A stretch of 64,000 nucleotides of DNA, taken from NCBI GenBank assembly GCA_003545705.1, contig QVLQ01000023.1, forward strand, positions 1,054,001 to 1,118,000, in the 5' to 3' direction. A program made the translations under genes and the position numbers. Each line of letters starts with the position of its first letter. Within the stretch, counting starts at the first letter, position 1. Below the pieces are notes generated by a model, which saw only the letters and a program-made list of their open reading frames with translations, was not told the origin of the DNA and ran no database searches. This stretch comes from Acidomyces sp. 'richmondensis'. Taxonomy: Eukaryota; Ascomycota; Dothideomycetes; Mycosphaerellales; Teratosphaeriaceae. Of the stretch, positions 22,569-33,400 are shown in pieces.

Positions 22569-23469
22569 TTGAATGCATGGTACATGGTATTTTTGTGGGT
22601 TATTGAGAGTAACTTTGCATAGCGATGTTACAAGGGCCAATTACTACATGGGTAGATGTACAAGGACAGGAACGATTTCATGTAATGATTCGATGCAAAG
22701 CCGAGTTATCAAGATTTGGTATACATATTGTGGAACTATCATCACCAGCAATGAATCATGAAGTGCAATAAGATTTGCAGTCCAATTAGCATGATTGATA
22801 ATGCTCTTCTCACTTTGGTAGCCTCTTTCCAAAGCACACTTCCAAAAATCGCATCTTGTCCCTCATCCGCCTTCCTAGGTGTATGCATCCACGATGTGGA
22901 AGTCATACAGCAGCCTCGGCTCCTGATGTTGCGAGAAAGTCTCAGCCAATCAGTAAGAAGGGCAAATGAACGTGGTATTGGAGTACAGCTTCAGAGCGCG
23001 CTATTGAGGACCAACTTTCAAAGGAGCCCATGTTGACCCAATTCGCCTTTAGAGCGGTGGTTAGAAAATTAACGCAGGTGGTGTACAGGGTAGTGGAAAC
23101 GTTCAAGGGAAGTAGAATTGGGTTGTTATCTCATCAATATTGGAAGTTCTAAGAATGGGACAATCGATTTTGAGCCAGGATATATAGTCAGACTGTGTCG
23201 TGCTGTCCAAAATCACAAACTATGACGAGACAAGTGAGCAATGAGCTCTCCCTGTTGATTTTGTGATGGGAATAGACTCACGCCAGCGCCCTTTTTGACG
23301 TTGTGGCGCAGATAAGTCTCGATGTTCGTTAACTTGCCCAGTAAGTAACTGCTCGCTAGGATGATGTTGGGGAAATTTTCCATCGACCACTGTGAGAAAG
23401 GTTCATATGTCTACATACCTAATTTTGGTCAAAATTGTATCAGCTTCTCAGCCAGAGCATATGGAGGTG
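22569..23469. other. Intergenic spacer
   Basis: No gene is supported. The region next to the carboxylesterase relic may hold further eroded pieces of its 3' end, but nothing could be aligned by eye. Confidence 0.4.
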
Positions 23470-24000
23470 CGAAGACAGAACAAATTTACGCAGTGCTCCA
23501 ATGACCCCACTCGCGTTCTGAAGAATGTCCGTCGATACCTGACCAGACAATTCATGATTGCTGTGCTTCCATTCATATATGATCCCCCGGGACAACAGCC
23601 GCTTACTTGCGCGAAAGCGTAATATGCCTGTGAAAGCTCCGACTAGTAATAATGATATTTCATTGGCCGTTAAATTTGCCAGAAGCCCTGAACTAGCATT
23701 GAAAGATGGAGAATAATTATAGGTAAAACGTAGGAGCAATGCCGTTCTCAAAGAGACTTTTCCCAAGCGTGACTTCATATGCCATTAATTGCAGCATGAC
23801 ACACCCCCCAGTGGATTCACCAACAAAAGTGGCTCGCCTGGGGTTCCCGTTGAAAAGATGCATTTATTTCTGAACCCATTTTAGAGCAAATGCCGATCCA
23901 ATAAGAGTTTATTGGCGTCACTAAGCGAAATGCTTTGTCTGAAGACAGAAAAGCCAAGGCTTCGAACCGGTACTGGATAACGACTCTGACGAAGGTATGG
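23470..24000 (-). pseudogene. Type-B carboxylesterase/lipase relic
   Basis: Read on the minus strand, this AT-rich stretch keeps successive blocks of a fungal type-B carboxylesterase in shifting frames. They are FVRVVIQYRFEALAFLSSD (about 23993-23930; intact genes have VVIQYRLGAFGFLSS), a NKLLLDRH remnant of the NAGLLDQ motif, FALKWVQK then MHLFNGNPRRATFVGEST (the catalytic-Ser elbow, normally GESAGG), VMLQLMAY, TLGKSLFENGIA, and further on STDILQNAS. Stop codons and at least two frame changes interrupt it, including one directly after ALKWVQK. Neither the N-terminus nor the catalytic Glu/His part could be found. It is a dead gene copy; whether an intact paralogue exists cannot be told here. 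Confidence 0.75.
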
Positions 24001-24843
24001 TTGATATCAGAATGATGTTGACGGGTTGATTCCCTTGGCCAGCTCTATAACCTCAGCCGTGGCCGTAACATCAACAACAAAAACAACAACAGCACTGCCC
24101 GTGAGCTTCCAGGAAATCGGCTCTTACATCGAAAAGAAAACTGGAAAAAACTCCGTCGCATTAGCGGGACTGTAAACCTCAAGAAACAAACAACCTTCAA
24201 TTCGTGTATAATTTAAAACTGGAGGCACTGGAGGCTGTGCGCCTTGAGGGCAGCGAGCAAATGTATTCGCTTGGATGGCTTGGTCACGATTGTTTGTGGG
24301 TTTTTCTGGAGTTCGCCACCGAATGTCACTTGAAGGAGTGGCAGCCTAACCCATTCCTTGCCACGTATTGAGCCCGGTAGTATCATCGTACTACCCTTCG
24401 CATATCTCATAGCTGATCTCTTCGAAGGCTGGCTGTATTAGTATCTCGCCAATGCTCGAATAGATGATACACTTTGGCTTCACGCGGCCATGCAAATGAG
24501 AACAGTATTGAAAATGGTGATCCACAGTATACTTCATGCGAACATGCTAAGGTTTATGGTGAAGACAGAGGTTGAGAAGAAATCTGATGCCCTTCGTCTG
24601 CCCAACGGAATCATACCAGACAGCTTGAGATCAAGCAATTTGGTCACTATCGGACTAAATTGCGAGCGTATTCCTTTTGCTGGTGAAGCAAGTCTGTCAG
24701 GCTGCTGCAAGTGTTCTTGAGCGAGGAACAGATGGTCCTACGGGATGTAAACCTTTCCGCGTCTGGGCAAAACCCCTCAAGATGATTGGCATTCTGCCGC
24801 CAAGACGGGCATGTAGAGAGATTGTATAGATAAATTCGCACAC
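24001..24843. other. Intergenic spacer
   Basis: No supported gene. A (CAA)-rich stretch at about 24073-24090 is the only low-complexity feature. The part next to 24000 may include the eroded 5' end of the esterase relic. Confidence 0.4.
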
Positions 24844-26021
24844 TTATATGATGGCCAGTCGTTGAATAAGACGATCTGCAATTGCATTGAAGGCGTGAGC
24901 CTGCGATCCATTCGGGTTGGCAACGACGGTGGGTTTGCCGGAGTCTGCATCTTGGCAGATCTGAGGATGCAATGGAATATCGCCAAGAAAAGCAATATCA
25001 ATCTGTTCGCACTTCTTTTTGGCACCTGTACCTCGTTAGGACCAATGTGACAGATTAAATGGGCAGTACTATACCGTCCAGACCAAAAATATCGTGATTG
25101 TGACCACAATTTGTACAGACAAAGGTAGACATGTTTTGAATCATGCCGAGTATAGGCACCTTGACTTTCCTGAAGAGGTCCACTCCGCGCATGGCATCGC
25201 GCAAGGCTAGATCTTGAGGCGTGGACACGATGATTGCGCCTAATCGAGGTCAGCATCGGAATGAGATATGAGAAAGCCAGGATAAAGCCTGCACCGTTCA
25301 ATTCGATATTCTGTGTGATAGTGAGCTGAACATCACCTGTCCCTGGCGGTAAATCTAGAATAAGCAGGTCCAAATATGGCCAGCTAACTTCAAACATCAA
25401 TTGGTTCATCGCCTTTTGCACCATCAATCCTCGCCATGCGATTGGACTATCTTGAGGCACCAAGAATCCCATCGACATGGCTTTGAGCCCATATGCTGTA
25501 AGAGGAACAAGACGGTGTTGACTATCGAGTTCGGGCTCTAGACCCTCCAGGTTGAGTAAGGTGGGGACACTCGGCCCGTAAATATCTGCATCGAGGATGC
25601 CAGTAGGGACGCCTTTCCGTGCCATTGCCAGAGCCAGATTGACGGCAATTGTGCTTTTTCCAACGCCACCTTTGGCACTACTTACGGCGACTACCTTGCT
25701 CACATTTGGTATTGGACGTTTCTCCGGCAAGCCACGCTTCATCCGAGCGGCAAGATTTGGTGGCGTTCCGGAGTATGGCAATCCCTGTAGAGTTTCAACC
25801 AGTCAACTCATCAATTATACTGTCCATCTCATCGATGAAGGGCATTTCTCTTATATTTTTTTGTTTATTTGTTGTTCCGATTAGGAAAATCTTACCAAGG
25901 GGTTTTCATGGCCGGATTTTGCCAAAGTCGTGCAAAAAGTTTGTCTGCAGATGATGGAGGAGACGATACTGCTCCGTAAACTTTCAGGTAGTTTACTTAA
26001 AGTGCGGGAGATCGAAAGCAT
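24844..26021 (-). CDS. IND1: Mrp/NBP35-type P-loop ATPase NUBPL (Ind1), mitochondrial
   Basis: Four exons on the minus strand: 26021-25896, 25784-25295, 25239-25075 and 25025-24844, giving 320 residues. The introns are 111, 55 and 49 bp. The start at 26021 gives a basic, Ser-rich leader (MLSISRTLSKLPESLRSS) that fits mitochondrial import; ATGs at 26108, 26084 and 26048 are also in frame. The join ...HENPL/GLPYSG matches fungal homologues. The deviant Walker A KGGVGKST lies at residues 80-87, the LPPGTGD motif follows, and CTNC holds the two cysteines that bind a bridging 4Fe-4S cluster. Ind1/NUBPL delivers Fe-S clusters to respiratory complex I in the matrix. This agrees with a fungus that has a true complex I. 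Confidence 0.92.
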
Positions 26022-26630
26022 ATTGTTGATTTGAAGTAGTGATGACATCGTTCGAAGCCATAGCACAGTATCAGAATGAGGCATGATACTGATCGACGCT
26101 TGGACCATCAGTATCCGCCGAAGATGCTCCGTGTGAGCTTGTGTTGTATTTCTCCCTAGTTAGGCGTCGGGTATACTATACTGTCGCTCACTTGTAGAGT
26201 GTTCCACAATTTTGGCTCCTTAATATTACATTCACTGAATATTTGTCTATAAGGTGCTTGTTTTTAATATTACTTCAATCCGTAGTGCCTGGGGATAATG
26301 TGGAATACGACCAAAATTTGAATATTGCAAACTCGACGAATATTCCCAGATATACTACAAAACCGCAGAAAATACTTTGGACCGAAAATTTTTGAGGGAG
26401 AAAAGATTGAAGGTTTCTAAATAGCATGCTGACCAAGAAGTGGCAATATGAAGGTGCAGGTGGAGAACGAAGTAATCAATCACTCTCTCGATGGGCTTCT
26501 GATGGCATAAAACTTCCGATATATCTCCTGCCTTATGATCTATTTGATAAAGTCATGCCTATATTTTAAATCTAACCTCAGAAGAAGTTTCACCACGTTG
26601 TGGCAAGCACAAAATTGCGTTTAGTACAAA
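26022..26630. other. AT-rich spacer between IND1 and the cutinase gene
   Basis: Holds the possible upstream in-frame start codons of IND1 (to 26108) and the 3' flank of the cutinase gene. It is AT-rich, with no open frame of note. Confidence 0.45.
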
Positions 26631-27886
26631 CTAGAACAGTTTCTTGATGAAGCTGCCCAACGATCCCAAAGAAGAAAGCCCTCCAAATCCAGTGGAGTTT
26701 GAGCCCAGAAGGGAGCCAAGATCTCCCAGATCTCCCAAATCACCTCCAGAAGTACCAGAAATACCACCCAGGGAAGGAATGCTGGATGGTAATCCAGATG
26801 GGAAGAGTGAGCCAAGGCCACCGCTTCCAGAGGTGCTCGTTGGAAAAGATGATGGGAAGATGCTGCCTAAGCCAACATCGCTGCTCGTGGCTGAGGACGA
26901 CCCGGAAGCTACCGTGGAAGAAACATTGCTTGCTGATCCCGAGGACGAGACCATCCCTGCATTTTGGACGATGAAATTAGCGCCAATTCCAATATCCGGC
27001 CCAGTTCTGTATCTGTCAGCACTTTCCTCGATGTCAAACAACATCGGAATCGTCTTACGCGTAGCTCAAGTGGGCAGCGGTAATATCAAAGGAGTGAGTT
27101 TCGCAGACGCCGTCCCCAGTGGCTAAAGAACACGTAAGCTCACATGTTCCACTTGCTCACGGCAAACAGCTGCTTACCGCAGAATTCCTTGAGTCTGCTG
27201 CTTGGCAGATCCCCAACAGAACTCCCGTCTTCGGGATCTCCATATAAGACTGCGGAAGAAACATCTGAAGCGGAAAGCCCACCTTGAGCCACAGCAAAGT
27301 GCGCTACCATGGCACCTTGAGAGTACCCTCCGAGAGCTATCTTAGTGTTTGGGCACTGCTTCAGTGCTTTCTCTGCAAGTTGAGCCTACGTCGGGAAAGA
27401 ATTCATGATTAGCGGCGGTTTCCACGTCGCAAGCTGCAATAACGGAAACTCACCATCGTTGGGCCACCTTCACTACCTAAGGATATGTTGGACTCGATGG
27501 TAGCTGGGTAATCGACGCCCTGAATAGCAACCTTGTCCGCTCCGAGGTCTGAAATGAGTTGCTTTGCCAAAGCTGGTCCAACAGTCTCTCCCATGTTCCC
27601 AAGTTCAGTAGAACCACGCGCGAAGATGAGCGTCACATCGGCACAGACTATCTCCGTTAGTCTACAATTTCATGAGGAAATTTGGTTCGATGTGAGACCA
27701 ACTGCCGTCATTCACATCATTTGCAGTGGTTCCACCGTTATAGGAAGTTCCGGCACGCTTCTGAAGAGGAGCGGCTCCTGCGATGGCGGCACAGTAGAGG
27801 AGATAAGACTGATGTCAGAGGCGTTAGTCTACTTGATTAGAGTATGACAGCACTGATGCACTTACAAGATGTCCGTTGAGCTTCAT
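26631..27886 (-). CDS. Cutinase with Gly/Ser-rich C-terminal extension
   Basis: Six exons on the minus strand: 27886-27866, 27808-27703, 27647-27454, 27385-27178, 27122-27059 and 27006-26631, giving 322 residues. The five introns are 52-68 bp and all phases agree. The signal-like N-terminus ends near AAPLQKR. The fold markers are VTLIFARGSTELGNMG (oxyanion loop), GGYSQGAMVAH with Ser129, CATGDGVC with Asp180 and AAHLSY with His194. The Cys pair six residues apart before His194 matches the known disulfide, and Ser-Asp-His spacing is like Fusarium cutinase. Normal cutinases end soon after the GANFIV segment; here about 110 residues rich in Ser, Gly, Leu and Phe follow, ending in FIKKLF. The enzyme would be secreted and hydrolyse cutin esters; the tail may hold it at a surface (inference). 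Confidence 0.9.
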
Positions 27887-29278
27887 ATTTTGACCCAAGG
27901 CAGTTCGAATTCAATCAAAGAAGTTTTTGCTAGAAGCGTTGAACAAGGAGGCAGACTCCGGGCCTGCGGTTTGAAGAGAAAGAATTGCTGAATTCGTCAA
28001 ACGAGTGCTTTGCTCTGTGGTTTGTAGAGACGTGATAATGCCAGAGAAGTCATTCTTTTATATTCTTGAGGTCATTCTGGCCGAATAGATCAACCACATA
28101 CAGACTATCTCACCGAGGAAGTTTACCATGCCGCCGAGGCTCATGAGTCCCTACAGTAGGACAATATTTAATACGAAACATGTCCGGGACACTCCTACGT
28201 GGACCATTCGGGACGGTGATGCATCTGAACTTTGACGCCACGGTCCCGCAAATGAAGGGCATTGTCACGAAGAATTGTCGAATCTTCAAGAAAACACCAA
28301 GCCACTGCTATTCCACGGTAAAGTGTTACCCGGTATCGCAGACTTTTGGGAAACAACTGACTATTGTCACCAGAGACTATCACTATCCGCGTTTTTGTGT
28401 AGGTGTTTTGAGTTTTGGCATGTGAGGATCGAAGCAGAGTTTTTCTTTTCGCCGATGAATTGCCATCGAAAATTACCGTTGTGGTTGATAAGAATATCTG
28501 GATGTTATATTCGAAACTGCCATGGTCGATGAAAGTTTTCGGTGCTGCTAGTTGATACGATGACAAATTTATTATGCAGTATTTGTCTCACTCGGGCGTA
28601 CATCGATGGACCAAGTGGATTTACTTTCATCTAAAAAGTTTTTGGTTATTCAAGGTTTCCCCAGTTTCTTCGACATCATTCTAAAAATGTTCTGAAGCAG
28701 GTGGCTGCCGCCTCAACACTTTCACACGCGGTTGGATCTTACTTCTAGTAAAGTTTGTCTACGCTTCCATACCATATGCTGTACATATTCATCATCCATG
28801 AATGGAATGCCATATCATGGAGCAACAACAACAGTATCTTCCAAATATACTGTTGCTTTTCGAAGATGTGAAGTTATCAAAAACATCACATCTCAATTCT
28901 TTGAAGATCTACTTACAGGGATATTAGCCCCAAATAGATAACCCTGCGTCTAACATTGAAACAATTCCGAGGCGTTCCGCTCGTCTCACCACCGATTAAC
29001 TTTTGTTTCAAAGCTGTTCCTGACGCCCAAATGCCTGGACGCCGTCGAGTAAGCTTCAAGATTCTTTTCCTACTTCCTCGGCTCTTGGTCGAAAGATTCC
29101 CGGTATGGTACGATCTTTCGTCGGAACCTCTCGATGCTTCATTTTGATCGATTCTCGATTGGCACCTCCACTCCAATATCTTAGGAAGGCTCTACTCAGA
29201 CCTCGAATCCCGATGGTTTTTCTCAAGAACATCCGAGTGTGGATCTGGAAGAACGGTATTGCGGAGCATGTTGCAAGC
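27887..29278. other. Divergent spacer, cutinase to UstYa-like gene
   Basis: About 1.4 kb. The UstYa-like reading frame is open upstream to an ATG at 29105, but the later ATG at 29279 fits the family better. No RiPP-type precursor with repeated core peptides and Lys-Arg sites was seen here. No other gene is supported. Confidence 0.45.
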
Positions 29279-30044
29279 ATGGAGGATGAGCACCTTATGA
29301 CAAAGGAATCTGATTCATTAGAAGCCTCAAATCAACAGTTGCATGTGTATATACGGAAATTGAAGCGACGAACTTGGATTCTCGGAGCTCTCGTCGGAGT
29401 CTTGATCGTTGCATTTCCACTGGCTCTACGACATGTTATATCCTCAATTCCAGCACAAACGCGGACCAGCAAGCTAGTGTCACAATTGCCGGTGAAGCAG
29501 GTGATATTTGAACGCAATAGTACGTTTGCTGCACCTTCTTCACCAGAGAGTGATAGAGCCTGGGCATCCCTTGCGCCACCTGGAGACGGCTTTATTTTAC
29601 TCTCTAACAGCACAAGAGAACAGAATTTTCTACCTCTAGGCAAAGTCACCGACGAAGGCCAAGTTTATGATATCTCGCTATTCCATCAACTACACTGTCT
29701 ATCTGCGATCCGGACTCATCTGTTCACTCTGCAAGCTGCTATGAGCAGGAATAACAGAGACGAGATCTTTGAAATACTCCTCAAGCCGAAAGAAGAGCAT
29801 ATCTTCCATTGCTTTGACTATATTAGGCAAGCCCTAATGTGTGCTGGTGATCTCACCATCGAATGGCCGAGGGAAGAACCAGACGGCAGACGGTTTGCTG
29901 TAGACGGTTGGGGCATTCCACACGAATGTAAAAGCTGGGTACGGGTCCATTCTCAATTTTCGACCAACACCGCGTTACTGACAACAGTCTTAGGAAGATA
30001 TCATGGACTGGATGTCAGAGCACACGGTGGCGAAGTCTTGGTGA
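29279..30044 (+). CDS. UstYa-like (DUF3328) oxidase-family protein
   Basis: Two exons, 29279-29938 and 29994-30044, give 236 residues. A cytosolic N-tail is followed by one membrane segment (about 33-50, WILGALVGVLIVAFPLAL). The two HxxHC motifs that define UstYa-type proteins are HQLHC (136-140) and HIFHC (174-178), the latter followed by FDYIRQALMCAGD. The last exon supplies EDIMDWMSEH after the conserved HECKSW; the frame also reads through the 55-bp intron into a longer spurious tail, which is rejected. UstYa homologues catalyse oxidative cyclisation in fungal RiPPs (ustiloxin, cyclochlorotine-type pathways) and other modifications. No partner biosynthetic gene lies nearby, so its role here is open. 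Confidence 0.88.
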
Positions 30045-30455
30045 TACAAATTACAACCGAGCCCACGGTGGAACAAGACACAACGAGACCCACCGATATT
30101 GCAATGCATACGAGGTTGGTATTCGTGCCGTCTCTAATTATACAACCTGGTCACTGGGAAACAAAAAATGTTCGCTCATAACCACATCAACTTCAGTATT
30201 TTTCTGATGAATGTGTTGAGGCTTACCCAAGGCAGTTTGTCTGATGAAGTACTAAGGTCACGAATTCGAAGTGAAACCACAAGGAAGGATATTTGCATAC
30301 AGAGCAGATGGAAGCACAGATAGCATGAAGTGTACACAGTTCTTTTGCAAAGTGCATACGCGCTGCTGAAACTACCCAAACGGAACCTCAATGAAGGCCC
30401 TGCCCGCTATGCACATCCTTGAACGCCGAGCGTGAATAACAGGGAACGAATGACA
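30045..30455. other. Convergent 3' spacer
   Basis: About 410 bp between the stop codons of the UstYa-like gene and SEC3. It probably holds both 3' UTRs; nothing else was seen. Confidence 0.5.
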
Positions 30456-33400
30456 TTACCGCCGGAAACCCGCTTGCACATCCGCCCGCGAAAATTCGAT
30501 CTCAACGGCTTTCTCCCCTTCTACATTTGGGTAGACAACCCTGATAATATTCTCCGCTCGTTCGAGAATCCTCTCGTAGCCTCTCTCACACTCTTTACAG
30601 ACAAAGTTGACGAGATTGCGGCTCAGCATCTCTTCGTCTGCGTCGCCGAAATGCTTCTCGATTCTCTTCCTCAAAGTTTCGATGCCTCGTCGTATCTCCT
30701 TCGAATCGTGCTGAGAGAATATATTTCGCGCCGCTTTGCGAGAAGTGGAAGGTCTTGAGGCGATGGCGGCAGGATTAGTAGGATGAAAGGGTATGACGGC
30801 CTCAATTTGGTCGAGGAAGTCCTTTAATTCGATATTAGCATCTAATCCATCAGACTCAAAAGGATGCTGCGTGGAACTTACCATCAACTTTCCGAGTGGC
30901 CGCCTCAACACTCTTCCCACGTAGGCATCAAGTGCTTCCGCCCTTTCCATCAGTGCCCGACCTTTCCACTCCGCCAGGACGCTCTCCTTATCACCATCAT
31001 CAACCTCTTCTATATAATGATTCATATTCTCAATCAAGAGGATATGATAATTCAGCATTGCCTTGTCCTCGGGATCATCACCACCTCCCAGGCCAGGTCT
31101 CGCATGATTGGATTGAGCGGCCAACTGTGACTGTCCCGCCGTAGGACTTTCCTTCGCGATGACCTTAAGACTATCAAACATTGCACGGTTGATCCGCGTA
31201 TACGCATCGTCAACGAGTTGGCGCACTTCCGCCATGCTTTCCGAAGGTCCATCATAATCATCCTTGGCAACGGCGCTGAAGATATTCTCAACAGCCGCTG
31301 AGAAAGGAGGGAAAGTTTTCATGAATGCGATGACACCCTTACGTTTCTTGATCTTGACCTTGGTGTCTTCGATAGCTCTGACTTGCTCTTCAACGAATTT
31401 TGTCCACATGTTGCGCAGCTTAGAGATCAACCCTTCAAGTAGCTGGACTAAAAATTCTTGAGACGTATCTTGCAAGAAGAATATATGCCTGCTGAGAGCG
31501 GCCATGATGCCGACTCCCTGCATCGGTTCGCTAGCCACGCTCCACTCGAGAAGATTGCCCATTTCCTGCGCGAAGAAACCGAATATTTCTTCCATCACAC
31601 CCCCAATCCTCTTCGCTACTTCTCGATCAACTTCAATTGGCCTTGTCGCCATCAGGTTTTCTCCCTTTCTGCTTTCGGGAGAAATCATCTGCACCGCTTC
31701 TGCAAAATCTTGAGTATCTGTGCTCGAAGCATGGAAAAGGTCGACAATGAAGTTTTGCTCTTGCATCACGACTGGGCCCATTTCATCTAACGCAGCTGAG
31801 AAGACTTCAGAACTCATCATCTGGCCAGGCGCCATCCTGTTCCCGTTGGGGCTTTTGGTGTTGTTGCTACCACCGCTCGCATTTCGTAACGTCTTCGCAA
31901 GAGTCTGGCTCCTCTTTACCGTTAGCTTCCTAGCAGCCGCCAAACCTCCACCTCCACCATGGATTGAATCATCTTTCTCCGTAGCTGTGAACAGTAAATC
32001 GGAGTCATCGGCAGTGGGTTTTCTAACCGCTCTTCTCCAGCTCAGAATATTTTCCCCGAAAGCTTCCTTGTAAACAGGCTGCGCTTTGGAATAGTACATC
32101 CTCAGGACTGTATTCCAAGCAGGCGGATTGACCTCTTTCATAAAGTAAATTTCTGGGGAATACACCCACAAGCGTAGCTTGCTTTCTGCAAATGCATCTC
32201 GGTGTAGTCGCCGAGGCCCAGTAGCAGTTGGATCAGAGTGCCTCAGCGCTGACTTTTTAGCCTCGGAAAAGCAGGATGAGAACAAATAATCCAAGCTTTG
32301 CATGAGTCGCTGGCAGAAGAGGTCAGATTCCCGCTCGAAGATGTCACGCTTTTCCCTTAAAGCCCGAATCGAGCTCAGTTCAACGGCGCCCTCTCCGCTA
32401 AGTCCATACCGAGCGCTCTTTGGCCGGCCGCTGGTGGTCAGCATAGCAGACCGGATCGATGGATTGACGGTGATCATTGCTTGGTAGAGTCTGACAAGGC
32501 TTGCCTCAATCTGGTCCAAGCTAGCAAGATCATTCAGATCGCTGTGTCTCAGAGGCTCAAATACACTTCGGTCGAGGTTTACAGTTTGCAACAAATTTTG
32601 TAATTCATTGTGAAGCAGTCTCTGATTCGCAGATTGCACCTGCAGCCCCTGGGACTGAGCCTCGATGAATGAGATGTCGTCATTTAGGCTGCGGAGCTCG
32701 ACATTATAGAGCGTGAGTAAACCCTCAAACTCATCACATTCTTGAATTGCCTTGTCTAGCAACGCTTCAACCTGTGAGACACTCTTGTCTCGTGGCGTGT
32801 CGCTGTGAGAGAGCCATGATCCCGCTTCTAGCATCGCTTGCTCCCGGCGTAAAGCTGCTTCTATTTCTGCGATCTTCTTCGGTTGTAAGGCACTGTCATT
32901 CCATCCAAAATCGGCAAGCGTTCCTTCAAACTCCAGGCCTCTCCCCTCCAGGAGCGCTCGATCTATACCAAGAGCAGCAAGGTTACGTTCTTGATGATTG
33001 CTTCTCCTCTTGTTTTTCACCTGGTGCTTGCGCACTTGACGTTGCTCAAAGAGTGCTTCCTCTGCTGCCAGCTCATCATCCTGTTTTCGCTGTTGTTCAG
33101 GCGTCCGCAAATGGTCCGCCTGCGGTTGTTCATCTTCGAGTTCAACCGGCACATGTTTTGAGCTGTCGACAGCGGTGGGCGAATCAAACGCTTGTCTTGG
33201 ACTTTTCGGGCTCGACACTTCTACCTTCGGCGCGGGTTCCTGTTTCACGCCATCCAATCCAAGTCCAGGTGTCTTCGAGCTCTCATCTTCACGCTTCATG
33301 CTGGGTCTTGGTACCACACCAGTTATGCCATCAGGAGCTAGAGGCTTGCCATTAGCTTCCGCAGCTTCACGCTCGGCCTTCGCTTTCAATATCTTTTCCG

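Noticed and set aside
23950..23975. tRNA B-box-like sequence (GGTTCGAAGCC on the minus strand)
   Set aside because: No A box or cloverleaf at the right distance; it is explained by the esterase block QYRFEALAF.
29994..30181. Longer C-terminus of the UstYa-like protein by reading through the intron
   Set aside because: Splicing gives the family-typical EDIMDWMSEH ending; the read-through tail has no similarity to the family.
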